DNA of 64,000 nt from Pseudomonas sp. JQ170C (GCF_035581345.1 NZ_CP141608.1:434001-498000); one strand, 5' to 3'. Counted from the first letter of the stretch, positions 12,002 through 21,732 are shown. Notes: generated by a model from the letters alone, not told the origin. Numbers and translations: made by a program.

Positions 12002-12997
12002 TTACCGATGGTGAGTGTCGCCAGCCGGTCGCTGAAAATGGCGGACCTGGATCTGGAAACCATTACGTAAGCCCACATAGAGGCTGTCCCCGGGAGCCAG
12101 TCCCGCAGCGCTGGCCCAACGGGCCAGGTCGTCCTGCTCGAAGCCCAGCCAGATATCGCCGCAAGCCTCTCTGGCCCAGCTCTGGTCGTGGCTGCACAAC
12201 TCTGTTACCAACAGGCTTCCGCCTGGCTTCACACGGTTGGCCAGCTGCCGCAGGGCTTCGGCCGGGGCGCTGAAATGGTGCAGGACCATGTTCAGCACTA
12301 CGCAGTCGGCGTCCACATCCGTTGCACTGAGTGCATCGGCCAACTGCAGGTTCACATTGGCCAGACCTTCTCGCTCACAGACCTGGCGGGCCAGTTCGAG
12401 CATGGTCGGGCTGTTGTCCAGTGCCGTGACCCGGGTAAAGCGCCGGGCCAGCTCTGGAAGAAATTCACCATCGCCAGGGCCCACTTCAAGGGCGCCAGCG
12501 TCGGCTTCAAAGCTCAAGTTATCGAGCAGCGCCAACAGGCTTTCGCGGTACTGGGGCAGTCCGGCGATCAGGTCCTGCTGGGCACGGAATTTTTCTTCGA
12601 CGCGCTGGAAAAAGTCCTGGCTGGTGGCCGCACGCCGTTGCTGGACCTGGCCGATCCGCGCCTGGACATCGTCCGGCAACGCCAGGCCATCGACTTCTTC
12701 AAGCAAGGCCGCATGCAGCTTGCCGCCCAGGCGCAGGGCATCGGGCAGGGCACGGCGATAAAAGATCGCGTTGCCTTCGCGACGCGTCGCCACCAGTGCA
12801 GCCTGGGATAGCACCTTGAGGTGGTGGCTCATCCCGGACTGGCCGATGGCGAAAATCTGCGCCAGTTCCAGTACCCCGAACGAATCGTTAGCCAGCGCGC
12901 GCAAGACGTTCAGGCGCAGCGGATCGCCACTGGCCTTGCACAGGGCGGCCAGCTCGTCGCTTTGCTCAGGGCGGATTGACGGCAAACGAAGATTCAT
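12002..12997 (-). CDS. ArsR-family HTH fused to SAM-dependent methyltransferase domain (SahR-like regulator)
   Basis: A 331-residue two-domain protein. Residues about 10-85 form an ArsR winged helix (recognition region AQIFAIGQSGMSHHLKVL). Residues about 140-320 form a class I methyltransferase fold with SAM/SAH motif EVGPGDG at 171-177. This architecture matches SahR, described in Proteobacteria as a SAH-responsive repressor of methionine-cycle genes. Position supports this: it is the first gene of an operon with metK, and a perfect palindrome lies just upstream. The frame is open to 13192, but homology begins at the ATG at 12997. There is no Shine-Dalgarno, and a promoter -10 ends 7 bases before the ATG. 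The SahR name is an inference. Confidence 0.88.
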   Translation of the reverse strand: MNLRLPSIRPEQSDELAALCKASGDPLRLNVLRALANDSFGVLELAQIFAIGQSGMSHHLKVLSQAALVATRREGNAIFYRRALPDALRLGGKLHAALLEEVDGLALPDDVQARIGQVQQRRAATSQDFFQRVEEKFRAQQDLIAGLPQYRESLLALLDNLSFEADAGALEVGPGDGEFLPELARRFTRVTALDNSPTMLELARQVCEREGLANVNLQLADALSATDVDADCVVLNMVLHHFSAPAEALRQLANRVKPGGSLLVTELCSHDQSWAREACGDIWLGFEQDDLARWASAAGLAPGDSLYVGLRNGFQIQVRHFQRPAGDTHHR

Positions 12998-13004
12998 GGG
13001 CGGC

Positions 13005-13033
13005 AGTCTAGTCAGGGTGCCCCTGCGTCGCAA
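13005..13033 (-). promoter_or_regulatory. Putative promoter of sahR-metK giving a leaderless mRNA
   Basis: The minus strand reads TTGCGA (13033-13028), 17 bases, then TAGACT (13010-13005). Seven bases later is the ATG of the regulator, so the predicted start of transcription coincides with the start codon. The -35 box touches the palindrome at 13034-13063. Confidence 0.6.
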
Positions 13034-13063
13034 GCTCAATATCAAAAAGTTTTGATATTGAGC
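13034..13063. promoter_or_regulatory. SahR-type operator, perfect 30-bp palindrome
   Basis: Arms GCTCAATATCAAAA and TTTTGATATTGAGC are exact reverse complements around a 2-base centre (AG). The ATATCAAAA half-site agrees with what I recall of the SahR motif. It lies 36 bases upstream of the regulator start and 193 bases upstream of tkt, in the divergent region. Confidence 0.85.
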
Positions 13064-13256
13064 GATGGGCGGGGCAATTCGTCGCAGCAGACTCGACCGA
13101 TTCCGCTGTTTGACCGGGCTATTGCCTGAATCTGTACGCAAACACAGGAAAATCATGCCGCATCGACCATCCGTCATTGCCCCCGGACACATGCCTAGGC
13201 GAAAATAGCCGCCTTTTTTCGTTTCGTAACTTATTCAACCCCCCAGGAGATAAGCG

Positions 13257-15254
13257 ATGCCCAGCCGTCGTGAACGTGCCAACGCCATTCGAGCACTCAG
13301 CATGGATGCCGTGCAGAAGGCCAACAGCGGTCACCCCGGTGCCCCTATGGGCATGGCGGATATCGCCGAAGTTCTTTGGCGCGACTACCTGAAGCACAGC
13401 CCGAGCAACCCTGATTTCGCCGACCGCGACCGCTTCGTGCTGTCCAACGGCCACGGCTCGATGCTGATCTACTCGCTGCTGCACCTGACCGGCTACGACC
13501 TGTCGATCGACGACCTGAAGGCCTTCCGCCAGCTGCACAGCCGCACCCCGGGCCACCCGGAACTCGGTTACACCCCAGGCGTCGAGACCACCACCGGTCC
13601 GCTCGGCCAGGGCCTGGCCAACGCCGTGGGCTTTGCCATCGCTGAAAAAGTCCTGGGTGCCCAGTTCAACCGCGAAGGCCACAACGTCGTCGATCACCAC
13701 ACCTATGTGTTCCTGGGTGATGGCTGCATGATGGAAGGTATCTCCCACGAAGTCGCTTCCCTGGCCGGTACCCTGGGCCTGGGCAAGCTGATCGCCTTCT
13801 ACGATGACAACGGCATCTCCATCGACGGCGAAGTCGAAGGCTGGTTCACCGACGACACGCCAAAGCGTTTCGAGGCCTACAACTGGCAGGTGATCCGCAA
13901 TGTCGACGGCCATGACGCCGACGAAATCAAGACCGCCATCGAGACCGCTCGCAAGAGCGAGCAGCCGACCCTGATCTGCTGCAAGACCATCATCGGTTTC
14001 GGCTCGCCGAACAAGCAGGGCAAGGAAGATTGCCACGGTGCTCCGCTGGGCAACGACGAAATCGCCCTGGCCCGCAAAGAGCTGAACTGGAACCACGGCC
14101 CGTTTGAAATCCCGGCTGACATCTACGCCGAGTGGGACGCCAAGGAAGCCGGCAAGGCCGCTGAAGCCGAGTGGAATCAGCGTTTCGATGCCTACGCTGC
14201 CGCCTTCCCTGAACTGGCCAGCGAGCTCAAGCGTCGCCTGAGTGGCGAGCTGCCGGCTGACTTCTCCGAGAAGGCTGCTGCCTACATCGCTGAAGTCGCG
14301 GCCAAAGGCGAAACCATCGCCAGCCGTAAAGCCAGCCAGAACACCCTGAACGCTTTCGGTCCTCTGCTGCCGGAATTCCTGGGCGGTTCGGCTGACCTGG
14401 CCGGTTCCAACCTGACCCTGTGGAAAGGCTGCAAGGGCGTCAGCGCCGAAGATGCCAGCGGCAACTACATGTTCTACGGCGTGCGTGAGTTCGGCATGAC
14501 CGCAATCATGAACGGCGTTGCCCTGCACGGCGGCCTGGTGCCTTACGGCGCGACCTTCCTGATGTTCATGGAGTACGCCCGCAACGCCGTGCGCATGTCG
14601 GCCCTGATGAAGCAGCGCGTGATCCACGTCTACACCCACGACTCCATCGGTCTGGGCGAAGACGGCCCGACTCACCAGCCGATCGAGCAGCTGACCAGCC
14701 TGCGCAGCACCCCGAACCTGGACACCTGGCGCCCAGCCGACGCCGTTGAATCGGCGGTGTCGTGGAAGCACGCACTGGAGCGCAAGGACGGCCCTTCGGC
14801 GCTGATCTTCTCGCGTCAGAACCTGCAGCACCAAACCCGTGATGCTGGCCAGATCGCCGATATCAGCCGTGGCGGCTACGTGTTGAAAGACTGCGCAGGC
14901 GAGCCTGAGCTGATTCTGATCGCCACCGGCTCCGAAGTCGGCCTGGCCGTTCAGGCCTTCGACAAGCTGACCGAACAGGGCCGCAAGGTCCGCGTGGTGT
15001 CGATGCCCTGCACCAGCGTCTTCGATGCCCAGGATGCTGCCTACAAGCAGTCGGTCCTGCCGTTGCAGGTCGGTGCACGTATCGCTATCGAAGCGGCCCA
15101 TGCCGACTTCTGGTACAAGTACGTCGGCCTCGAAGGCCGCGTGATCGGCATGACCACCTACGGCGAGTCGGCCCCTGCGGCCGCCTTGTTCGAGGAGTTC
15201 GGTTTCACCCTGGAAAACATCCTGGGTACCGCTGAAGAGCTGTTGGAAGACTGA
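13257..15254 (+). CDS. tkt: Transketolase
   Basis: A 665-residue thiamine-diphosphate enzyme of the pentose phosphate pathway that transfers two-carbon ketol units. The N-terminal domain has [12 protein letters not shown] and the TPP motif GDGCMMEG. The middle domain has the catalytic His region [15 protein letters not shown]. The C-terminal domain ends LEELLED-like. It is full length, with AGGAGAT before the ATG. It is divergent from sahR and starts the run tkt-epd-pgk-lipoproteins-fba, which links sugar phosphates, erythrose 4-phosphate use and glycolysis/gluconeogenesis. Confidence 0.98.
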   Translation: MPSRRERANAIRALSMDAVQKANSGHPGAPMGMADIAEVLWRDYLKHSPSNPDFADRDRFVLSNGHGSMLIYSLLHLTGYDLSIDDLKAFRQLHSRTPGHPELGYTPGVETTTGPLGQGLANAVGFAIAEKVLGAQFNREGHNVVDHHTYVFLGDGCMMEGISHEVASLAGTLGLGKLIAFYDDNGISIDGEVEGWFTDDTPKRFEAYNWQVIRNVDGHDADEIKTAIETARKSEQPTLICCKTIIGFGSPNKQGKEDCHGAPLGNDEIALARKELNWNHGPFEIPADIYAEWDAKEAGKAAEAEWNQRFDAYAAAFPELASELKRRLSGELPADFSEKAAAYIAEVAAKGETIASRKASQNTLNAFGPLLPEFLGGSADLAGSNLTLWKGCKGVSAEDASGNYMFYGVREFGMTAIMNGVALHGGLVPYGATFLMFMEYARNAVRMSALMKQRVIHVYTHDSIGLGEDGPTHQPIEQLTSLRSTPNLDTWRPADAVESAVSWKHALERKDGPSALIFSRQNLQHQTRDAGQIADISRGGYVLKDCAGEPELILIATGSEVGLAVQAFDKLTEQGRKVRVVSMPCTSVFDAQDAAYKQSVLPLQVGARIAIEAAHADFWYKYVGLEGRVIGMTTYGESAPAAALFEEFGFTLENILGTAEELLED

Positions 15255-15272
15255 TTCGATAGAATCGGATTC

Positions 15273-15326
15273 ATCGCGGGGCAAGCCCGCTCCTACAGGA
15301 ATGTAGGGGCGGGCTTGCCCCGCGAT
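15273..15326. repeat. REP pair between tkt and epd
   Basis: Two inverted REP cores (ATCGCGGGGCAAGCCCGCTC and its reverse complement, one mismatch) flank a short centre. Here the flanking genes point the same way, so it may partly separate tkt from epd expression. Confidence 0.92.
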
Positions 15327-15358
15327 TGCAGATAACGCTTCTGTTCCGTGAGCATCCC

Positions 15359-16426
15359 ATGCCCCAAACGCGTCCTTACAAAGTTGCACTCAACGGCTAC
15401 GGCCGTATTGGTCGTTGCGTCTTGCGCGCACTCTTTGAACGGGGGGCGAAGGCGGGCTTCGAGATCGTTGCACTGAACGACCTGGCCGATCAGGCCAGCA
15501 TCGAATACCTGACACGCTTCGACTCCACCCACGGGCGTTTTCCCGGCGAGGTGAAGGTCGACGGCGATTGTCTGCATATCAATGGCGACTGCGTGAAGGT
15601 TTTACGCAGTGCCACCCCGGAAGGGATCGACTGGGCGGCGCTGGATGTCGACCTGGTACTGGAATGCTCCGGTGCCTACAACACCCGTGCCGATGGCCAG
15701 CGTTTTCTCGAAGCCGGCGCGCCGCGGGTGCTGTTTTCCCAGCCCATGGCCAGCGAGGCGGACGTCGATGCGACGGTCGTCTATGGCATCAACCAGGACT
15801 GCCTCGATGGCAGTGAATTGCTGGTTTCCAACGCCTCCTGTACCACCAACTGCGGCGTGCCGCTGCTGCGGGTACTGGACCAGGCGTTTGGCCTTGAATA
15901 CGTGTCGATTACCACGATCCACTCGGCGATGAACGACCAGCCGGTGATCGACGCCTATCACCATGAAGACCTGCGCCGCACCCGCTCGGCGTTCCAGTCG
16001 GTGATTCCGGTATCCACCGGGCTTGCGCGCGGCATCGAACGGCTGCTGCCGGAACTTGCCGGGCGAATTCAGGCCAAAGCCGTACGCGTGCCGACCGTCA
16101 ACGTATCGTGCCTGGACATCACCCTGCAGACCGCCCGTGATACCACTGCGGCAGAGGTCAACCAGGTGCTGCGCGATGCTGCCCTGAGCGGCCCGCTGAA
16201 GGGGCTCCTGGCCTACACCGAGCTGCCGCACGCCAGTTGTGATTTCAACCATGACCCACATTCGGCCATTGTCGATGCCAGCCAGACCCGCGTTTCCGGC
16301 CCCCGGCTGGTCAATCTGCTGGCCTGGTTCGACAACGAATGGGGTTTTGCCAACCGTATGCTCGACGTTGCCGAACATTATCTGCACGTCGTCAATCAAA
16401 CCCGCTCCACTAGTAAACAGCCCTGA
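15359..16426 (+). CDS. epd: Erythrose-4-phosphate dehydrogenase
   Basis: A 355-residue GAPDH-fold enzyme that oxidises D-erythrose 4-phosphate to 4-phosphoerythronate, the first step towards pyridoxal phosphate in proteobacteria. It has the NAD-binding start VALNGYGRIGR and the active-site loop SNASCTTNC with the catalytic Cys. The variant YGINQDCL and the position beside tkt and pgk favour Epd over GapA. The ATG at 15359 matches the family N-terminus; a further 11 in-frame codons upstream run into the REP. It lies 12 bases from pgk. Some annotations would call it a type I GAPDH. Confidence 0.92.
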   Translation: MPQTRPYKVALNGYGRIGRCVLRALFERGAKAGFEIVALNDLADQASIEYLTRFDSTHGRFPGEVKVDGDCLHINGDCVKVLRSATPEGIDWAALDVDLVLECSGAYNTRADGQRFLEAGAPRVLFSQPMASEADVDATVVYGINQDCLDGSELLVSNASCTTNCGVPLLRVLDQAFGLEYVSITTIHSAMNDQPVIDAYHHEDLRRTRSAFQSVIPVSTGLARGIERLLPELAGRIQAKAVRVPTVNVSCLDITLQTARDTTAAEVNQVLRDAALSGPLKGLLAYTELPHASCDFNHDPHSAIVDASQTRVSGPRLVNLLAWFDNEWGFANRMLDVAEHYLHVVNQTRSTSKQP

Positions 16427-16438
16427 AGGACCGCATTC

Positions 16439-17602
16439 ATGACCGTGTTGAAGATGACCGACCTCGATCTGCAAGGTAAGCGCGTACTGATCCGCGAAGA
16501 CCTCAACGTGCCTGTGAAGGACGGTGTGGTTGCCAGCGATGCGCGTATCCTCGCTTCGCTGCCGACCATCAAGCTGGCCCTGGAAAAGGGCGCGGCCGTG
16601 ATGGTCTGCTCGCACCTGGGCCGTCCGACCGAAGGCGAGTTCTCGGCCGAGAACAGCCTCAAGCCGGTAGCCGATTACCTGAGCAAGGCCCTGGGCCGTG
16701 AAGTACCCCTGGTTGCCGATTACCTCGACGGCGTCCAGGTCCAGGCCGGTGATCTCGTGTTGTTCGAGAACGTGCGTTTCAACAAGGGCGAGAAGAAGAA
16801 CGCCGACGAGCTGGCGCAGAAGTACGCAGCGCTGTGCGACGTGTTCGTGATGGACGCGTTCGGCACCGCTCACCGCGCCGAGGGTTCGACCCACGGCGTG
16901 GCCAAGTTCGCCAAGGTTGCCGCTGCAGGCCCGCTGCTGGCCGCCGAACTGGACGCCCTGGGCAAGGCGCTCAAAGCCCCGGCCAAGCCGATGGCGGCCA
17001 TTGTTGCCGGCTCCAAGGTGTCGACCAAGCTGGACGTACTCAACAGCCTGAGCCAGGTCTGTGACCTGCTGATCGTCGGTGGCGGCATCGCCAACACCTT
17101 CCTGGCCGCTGCCGGTCACCCGGTGGGCAAGTCGTTGTACGAGCCTGACCTGATCGACACTGCCAAGGCCATCGCTGCCAAGGTCAATGTACCGCTGCCG
17201 GTAGATGTGGTGGTTGCCAAGGAATTCGCCGAAAGCGCCGCGGCTACCGTCAAGCTGGTTGCCGACGTTGCTGAAGACGACATGATCCTCGACATCGGCC
17301 CGCAGACCGCGGCCAACTTCGCCGAGCTGTTGAAGTCGTCCAAGACCATTCTGTGGAATGGCCCGGTTGGCGTGTTCGAGTTCGACCAGTTCGGAAACGG
17401 CACCAAGGTACTGGCCCAGTCCATCGCTGAAAGCACCGCGTTCTCCATCGCCGGTGGTGGCGATACCCTGGCCGCCATCGACAAATATGGCGTTGCCGAG
17501 CAAATCTCCTACATTTCTACCGGTGGCGGCGCGTTCCTCGAGTTCGTCGAGGGCAAGGTCCTGCCAGCGGTGGAAGTACTGGAACAACGGGCCAAGGCCT
17601 GA
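16439..17602 (+). CDS. pgk: Phosphoglycerate kinase
   Basis: A 387-residue glycolytic kinase interconverting 1,3-bisphosphoglycerate and 3-phosphoglycerate with ADP/ATP. The N-terminal substrate domain has [15 protein letters not shown] and the basic-patch segment [12 protein letters not shown]. The C-terminal nucleotide domain has WNGPVGVFE and the Gly-rich [12 protein letters not shown]. Full length, GGA-type ribosome site. It sits between epd and two small lipoprotein genes and is probably co-transcribed with epd. Confidence 0.98.
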   Translation: MTVLKMTDLDLQGKRVLIREDLNVPVKDGVVASDARILASLPTIKLALEKGAAVMVCSHLGRPTEGEFSAENSLKPVADYLSKALGREVPLVADYLDGVQVQAGDLVLFENVRFNKGEKKNADELAQKYAALCDVFVMDAFGTAHRAEGSTHGVAKFAKVAAAGPLLAAELDALGKALKAPAKPMAAIVAGSKVSTKLDVLNSLSQVCDLLIVGGGIANTFLAAAGHPVGKSLYEPDLIDTAKAIAAKVNVPLPVDVVVAKEFAESAAATVKLVADVAEDDMILDIGPQTAANFAELLKSSKTILWNGPVGVFEFDQFGNGTKVLAQSIAESTAFSIAGGGDTLAAIDKYGVAEQISYISTGGGAFLEFVEGKVLPAVEVLEQRAKA

Positions 17603-17634
17603 TTCGCTCAGCGCCTGGCAAAGGGAGCGACCTG

Positions 17635-17853
17635 ATGGTCAAGCGATTGCCTGTGTTTGTCCTGGTCGGTTTGCTGGGCGCTTGCTCCAGCACGCCGGAG
17701 CCTGAGGCCGATCAGCCTGGTGCGCCGAAAGGTGGCTGCTATCAGTCGGAATGGCAGGCGGAGACCGCTCCTGTGATCAACAAGCGACTCGGCCCGGATG
17801 GCCTTGAGAAGTACGACGACGAGCACCAGCGCCGGGCCCAGGGTTGCCCTTGA
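17635..17853 (+). CDS. Small lipoprotein of unknown function
   Basis: A 72-residue protein with a short basic-hydrophobic signal ending in the lipobox LLGAC (Cys about 17). The mature part is short, Pro/Glu-rich at first, with two further Cys (GGCYQ and the penultimate residue). AGGGAG precedes the ATG. It lies 32 bases after pgk and 51 before the next lipoprotein, so it is probably read with the glycolytic genes. I do not recognise a family. Confidence 0.75.
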   Translation: MVKRLPVFVLVGLLGACSSTPEPEADQPGAPKGGCYQSEWQAETAPVINKRLGPDGLEKYDDEHQRRAQGCP

Positions 17854-17904
17854 TCGGTTGATGGCAACCTACCGGCCTGTTTGTGGTCTGCTAGAGGATA
17901 TTGG

Positions 17905-18231
17905 ATGAAAGGTGTCGTGGCCCTGATGGCCTTGGCAGTACTCGGTGGATGCGCAAGCTTCACGCCGAAGGAGACACCCGCGGACAACTGGACCCGCTGG
18001 GTCTGCGACAGCAAGGCCGAAGTGCTCTGGCGCTTTGCCGACAGCAGTCAGCAGAACCTGGACGTGCGTCTGGGCGGTGGTGACCAGGTCTATCGGCTCA
18101 AGGCCGAGCCAGGTGCTTCCGGTACGCTGTACAGCGATGGCGTGCTGGCGTTCCACAGCAAGGGTGATGAAGGCCTGGTGTACTGGGCTGCCACCAACGA
18201 TTTGATAGGGCGGGGCTGCAAGGCGCCGTGA
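17905..18231 (+). CDS. MliC-family lysozyme inhibitor-like lipoprotein
   Basis: A 108-residue lipoprotein; lipobox LGGC with Cys at about 16. The mature domain follows the MliC pattern: WVCDSKAEVLWRF, then a Leu-x-Leu strand, then GASGTLYSDG, FHSKGDEG and a terminal Cys that would bridge to the first. In MliC the Ser-Gly and Lys-Gly loops insert into the active site of c-type lysozyme. The ATG at 17905 follows AGAGGA; an in-frame TTG at 17881 is less likely. Its place between pgk and fba is unusual for a cell-envelope protection factor. Confidence 0.75.
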   Translation: MKGVVALMALAVLGGCASFTPKETPADNWTRWVCDSKAEVLWRFADSSQQNLDVRLGGGDQVYRLKAEPGASGTLYSDGVLAFHSKGDEGLVYWAATNDLIGRGCKAP

Positions 18232-18237
18232 CTGGCC

Positions 18238-18257
18238 GGGCCGCCTGGAGGCGGCCC
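18238..18257. repeat. GC-rich hairpin after the MliC-like gene
   Basis: Arms GGGCCGCCT and AGGCGGCCC are exact complements with a 2-base centre, but no T-tract follows. It may partly separate the lipoprotein genes from fba. Confidence 0.6.
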
Positions 18258-18331
18258 ACACTACTTGAATAGCAACCGCCACTGCGGCAGGCTTGCACGA
18301 AAAACGACGCTTGTCGGGAGAGAGATACACA

Positions 18332-19396
18332 ATGGCACTCATTAGCATGCGCCAGATGCTGGACCACGCCGCCGAATTCGGCTACGGCGTTCCAGCTTTC
18401 AACGTCAACAACCTCGAGCAGATGCGCGCCATCATGGAAGCCGCCGACAAGACCGACTCTCCGGTGATTGTCCAGGCCTCGGCCGGTGCCCGCAAATACG
18501 CCGGTGCCCCGTTCCTGCGCCACCTGATCCTGGCCGCGATCGAAGAATTCCCGCATATCCCGGTGTGCATGCACCAGGACCACGGCACCAGCCCTGACGT
18601 TTGCCAGCGCTCGATCCAACTGGGCTTCAGCTCGGTGATGATGGACGGTTCGCTCGGCGAAGACGGCAAGACCCCGACCGACTACGAGTACAACGTCCGT
18701 GTTACCCAGCAGACCGTTGCCATGGCGCACGCCTGCGGCGTTTCGGTTGAAGGCGAACTGGGCTGCCTGGGCTCGCTGGAAACCGGCATGGCCGGCGAAG
18801 AAGACGGCATCGGTGCCGAAGGCATCCTGGATCACAGCCAGATGCTGACCGATCCGGAAGAAGCCGCCGACTTCGTCAAGAAGACCCAGGTCGATGCCCT
18901 GGCTATCGCCATCGGTACCAGCCACGGCGCCTACAAGTTCACCAAGCCACCAACCGGTGACGTCCTGGCGATCGACCGTATCAAGGAAATCCACAAGCGC
19001 ATCCCCAACACCCACCTGGTGATGCACGGTTCTTCCTCGGTTCCGCAGGAATGGCTGGCGATCATCAACCAGTACGGCGGCGACATCAAAGAAACCTACG
19101 GCGTGCCGGTCGAAGAAATCGTCGAAGGCATCAAGTACGGCGTTCGCAAGGTCAACATCGACACCGACCTGCGCCTGGCCTCCACCGGTGCCATGCGTCG
19201 CCTGATGGCGCAAAACCCGAGCGAGTTCGACCCGCGCAAGTTCTTCGGCGCCACCGTAACGGCCATGCGTGATGTCTGCATTGCCCGTTACGAAGCCTTC
19301 GGTACTGCCGGCAATGCCTCCAAGATCAAGCCGATCTCCCTGGAAGGCATGTTCCAGCGCTACCTCAAGGGTGAGCTGGCGGCCAAGGTCAACTAA
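18332..19396 (+). CDS. fba: Class II fructose-bisphosphate aldolase
   Basis: A 354-residue zinc-dependent aldolase cleaving fructose 1,6-bisphosphate. Visible motifs are [14 protein letters not shown] at the N-terminus, the zinc ligand His in [10 protein letters not shown], a second in [10 protein letters not shown] and a third in [11 protein letters not shown], plus the phosphate-binding end NIDTDLRLA. Residue range and length fit the Calvin-type class IIB. The ATG at 18332 gives the family start [15 protein letters not shown]. It is followed by a strong terminator. Confidence 0.98.
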   Translation: MALISMRQMLDHAAEFGYGVPAFNVNNLEQMRAIMEAADKTDSPVIVQASAGARKYAGAPFLRHLILAAIEEFPHIPVCMHQDHGTSPDVCQRSIQLGFSSVMMDGSLGEDGKTPTDYEYNVRVTQQTVAMAHACGVSVEGELGCLGSLETGMAGEEDGIGAEGILDHSQMLTDPEEAADFVKKTQVDALAIAIGTSHGAYKFTKPPTGDVLAIDRIKEIHKRIPNTHLVMHGSSSVPQEWLAIINQYGGDIKETYGVPVEEIVEGIKYGVRKVNIDTDLRLASTGAMRRLMAQNPSEFDPRKFFGATVTAMRDVCIARYEAFGTAGNASKIKPISLEGMFQRYLKGELAAKVN

Positions 19397-19410
19397 GACC
19401 TGACCGTATG

Positions 19411-19439
19411 AAAAAACCCGCAGCGATGCGGGTTTTTTT
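19411..19439 (+). terminator. Rho-independent terminator after fba
   Basis: Stem AAAACCCGCA/TGCGGGTTTT with loop GCGA and a run of seven T. It lies 14 bases past the fba stop. The A-rich 5' flank would also let it work on the opposite strand. Confidence 0.95.
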
Positions 19440-19611
19440 ATGCCTGGCGCCAATCTAGAGGCTGGTATGGCCTGATCGGACAGACCGTTAGTCGGCTAAC
19501 GAGCGTTTCCGTGGATAGTGGCAAGGTGATAACTTCAGGTTTAAGGCAGCGAGGTCTAGAGTTAGGCTCGGATTTCAACCGAAATTCGACTTGTGCCACA
19601 AGAGAAGCAGC

Positions 19612-21732
19612 ATGGATTGCGCGCAACCTCCGTCACATGAAAACGGCTCAGTCCTTCTAGTCGTTGATGACTACCCGGAAAACCTGGTGAGTATGCGTGC
19701 CCTGCTGGCGCGTCAGGACTGGCAGGTACTGACTGCAAGCTCGGGGACAGAAGCCTTGAGTGCGCTGCTCGAGCACGAAGTGGATCTGGTGCTGCTGGAT
19801 GTGCAGATGCCAGGCATGGATGGTTTTGAAGTCGCCCGTCTTATGCGCGGCAGCCAGCGTACGCGGCTGACGCCGATCATTTTCCTCACCGCCAACGAAC
19901 AGTCCCAGGCCGCCGTGCTCAAGGGCTATGCCAGCGGTGCGGTGGATTACCTGTTCAAACCCTTCGATCCGCAGATTCTCAAGCCCAAGGTGCAGGCGTT
20001 GCTTGAGCAGCAGCGCAACCGGCGTTCGCTGCAGCGCTTGAGCCGCGACCTGGAAACCGAGCGCGCCTTCAACGCCTCGGTGTTGGAGAACGCGGCCGAG
20101 GGCATCCTGGTGGTGGCCGATGACGGCTTGATCTGCTTTGCCAACCCAGCGATTTCGCGGTTGCTCGATGCGCCGGTTGAACGTTTGCAGGGCACCGATC
20201 TTCTGGCTTATGTGCAGTCGCCGGGCGCGACGGTATGGTCCGAGTCGCCGTTCTATCAAACCTACCTGGATCGGGAGATTTTCCGCGTTCACGATGCTGT
20301 GCTGCGTACCGCAGGGGGGCATCCGCTGCCGGTGGCGCTGTCGTGCGCACCGCTTCCGGGCGAGCGGCGGGCGATGGTGGTGACGGTGCTGGATATGTCA
20401 GTGGTGCGCAGCCTGCATCAGCAGCTGGAGTATCAGGCCGTGACCGACCCGCTGACCGGGCTGCTCAATCGGCGTGGTTTCTACCAGGCTGCCGAAAGCG
20501 CGCTGGTGCGCAACGAGCGTTCGGACAAGTCCCAGGCCTTGTTGTACCTGGACCTGGACGGCTTCAAACGCATCAACGACTCCCTTGGCCATGAAATCGG
20601 TGACCGTGTCCTGCATTGGGTGGCCGAGCAGCTCAAGGACTGCCTGGGCACCTGCGCCATTCTCGCGCGCATGGGCGGTGACGAATTCACCGCGCTGCTC
20701 GATGCGCTGGACTGCCCCGAACAGGCCGCGCGCTTTGCCGAGAAGCTGATCGAGCGTGTGTCCATCTGCCAGGACATCGAAGGGCTGGAGGTGACGCTGG
20801 GGGTCAGTATCGGCATCGCCACCTACCCGGATTGCGGCTTGGGCCTTGATGGGTTGCTGCGTGCGGCCGATGCGGCGATGTATGCCGCCAAGCAGTCCGG
20901 GCGTCAGCAGTACCGCTATTACGACCATGACCTCAATGGCCGGGCGCGCTCACGGCAGATGCTCGAAGACAGCGTGCGCGATGCGATCGGGCACGGGGAT
21001 TTCAGCCTGGTCTATCAGCCTCAGGTTGCCTTTGCCGATGGACGCTTGCGCGGCTTCGAGGCCTTGTTGCGCTGGCGCCACCCCAGTGTCGGGGATGTGC
21101 CGCCGGGCTTGTTCATTCCCTTGCTCGAAGAGGCCCGGCTGATCAATCGCCTGGCCAGCTGGATCTACCAGCAAGGTGCGGCGCAACGCCGGGCCTGGAG
21201 CGAGTGTTTTGGCCCGGACGTGGTGCTGAGCATGAGCCTGAGCAGGGTGCAGTTTGCCATGCCCAATCTGGTTGAAGAGCTGGCGCGGGTGATCGCCACT
21301 CACGCACTTGCACCTGCCCAGTTGGAGGTCGAAGTCGCCGAGACGTCGCTGATGTACAACCGCGATGAAGCCTTCAAGCAGCTGCACAAACTCCGCGAGT
21401 TGGGCGTGCGCATCGCACTGGACGACTTCGGCGCGGGTGATTGCTCGTTGAGCCTGTTGCGCGACCTGCCTATTGATACGCTCAAGCTTGATCGCCATCT
21501 GGTGGCGAAACTGCCAGGTTCTGCGGTCGATGGCGCCCTGGTCCGCTGTGTGATCGAGCTTTGCCAGCAGTTCGGGATCAGTACCATCGCCGAAGGGGTC
21601 GAGACCTACGAGCAGGCCCGCTGGTTACGCGCCAGTGGTTGCGAGTTCGCCCAGGGCTTCCTGGTGGCGCACCCCATGACGGCCACGGATGCGAGTGAGT
21701 TCCCGGGCTTTTTTGACTGGTACCTGCTGTAG
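19612..21732 (+). CDS. Response regulator with PAS-like, GGDEF and EAL domains
   Basis: A 706-residue c-di-GMP signalling protein. Residues about 20-140 form a CheY-like receiver: acidic pair VVDDYPE, phospho-Asp 63 in LLDVQMPG and Lys in LFKPFDP. A PAS-like segment follows (about 165-280). The GGDEF motif is intact at 355-359 with no RxxD inhibitory site before it. The EAL domain starts at EALLRW (483-485) and keeps the DDFGAG, LKLD, AEGVET and QGF motifs. However, the Asn of the 'VNLS' metal site reads MSLS, Ser 542 (codon AGC). Cyclase activity is likely; phosphodiesterase activity is doubtful. No cognate histidine kinase is nearby. Confidence 0.93.
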   Translation: MDCAQPPSHENGSVLLVVDDYPENLVSMRALLARQDWQVLTASSGTEALSALLEHEVDLVLLDVQMPGMDGFEVARLMRGSQRTRLTPIIFLTANEQSQAAVLKGYASGAVDYLFKPFDPQILKPKVQALLEQQRNRRSLQRLSRDLETERAFNASVLENAAEGILVVADDGLICFANPAISRLLDAPVERLQGTDLLAYVQSPGATVWSESPFYQTYLDREIFRVHDAVLRTAGGHPLPVALSCAPLPGERRAMVVTVLDMSVVRSLHQQLEYQAVTDPLTGLLNRRGFYQAAESALVRNERSDKSQALLYLDLDGFKRINDSLGHEIGDRVLHWVAEQLKDCLGTCAILARMGGDEFTALLDALDCPEQAARFAEKLIERVSICQDIEGLEVTLGVSIGIATYPDCGLGLDGLLRAADAAMYAAKQSGRQQYRYYDHDLNGRARSRQMLEDSVRDAIGHGDFSLVYQPQVAFADGRLRGFEALLRWRHPSVGDVPPGLFIPLLEEARLINRLASWIYQQGAAQRRAWSECFGPDVVLSMSLSRVQFAMPNLVEELARVIATHALAPAQLEVEVAETSLMYNRDEAFKQLHKLRELGVRIALDDFGAGDCSLSLLRDLPIDTLKLDRHLVAKLPGSAVDGALVRCVIELCQQFGISTIAEGVETYEQARWLRASGCEFAQGFLVAHPMTATDASEFPGFFDWYLL

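Noticed and set aside
19487..19500. Short inverted repeat GTTAG-TCGG-CTAAC before the GGDEF-EAL gene
   Set aside because: Five-base arms are expected by chance, and no promoter element lines up with it. The 172 bases from 19440 to 19611 show nothing else.
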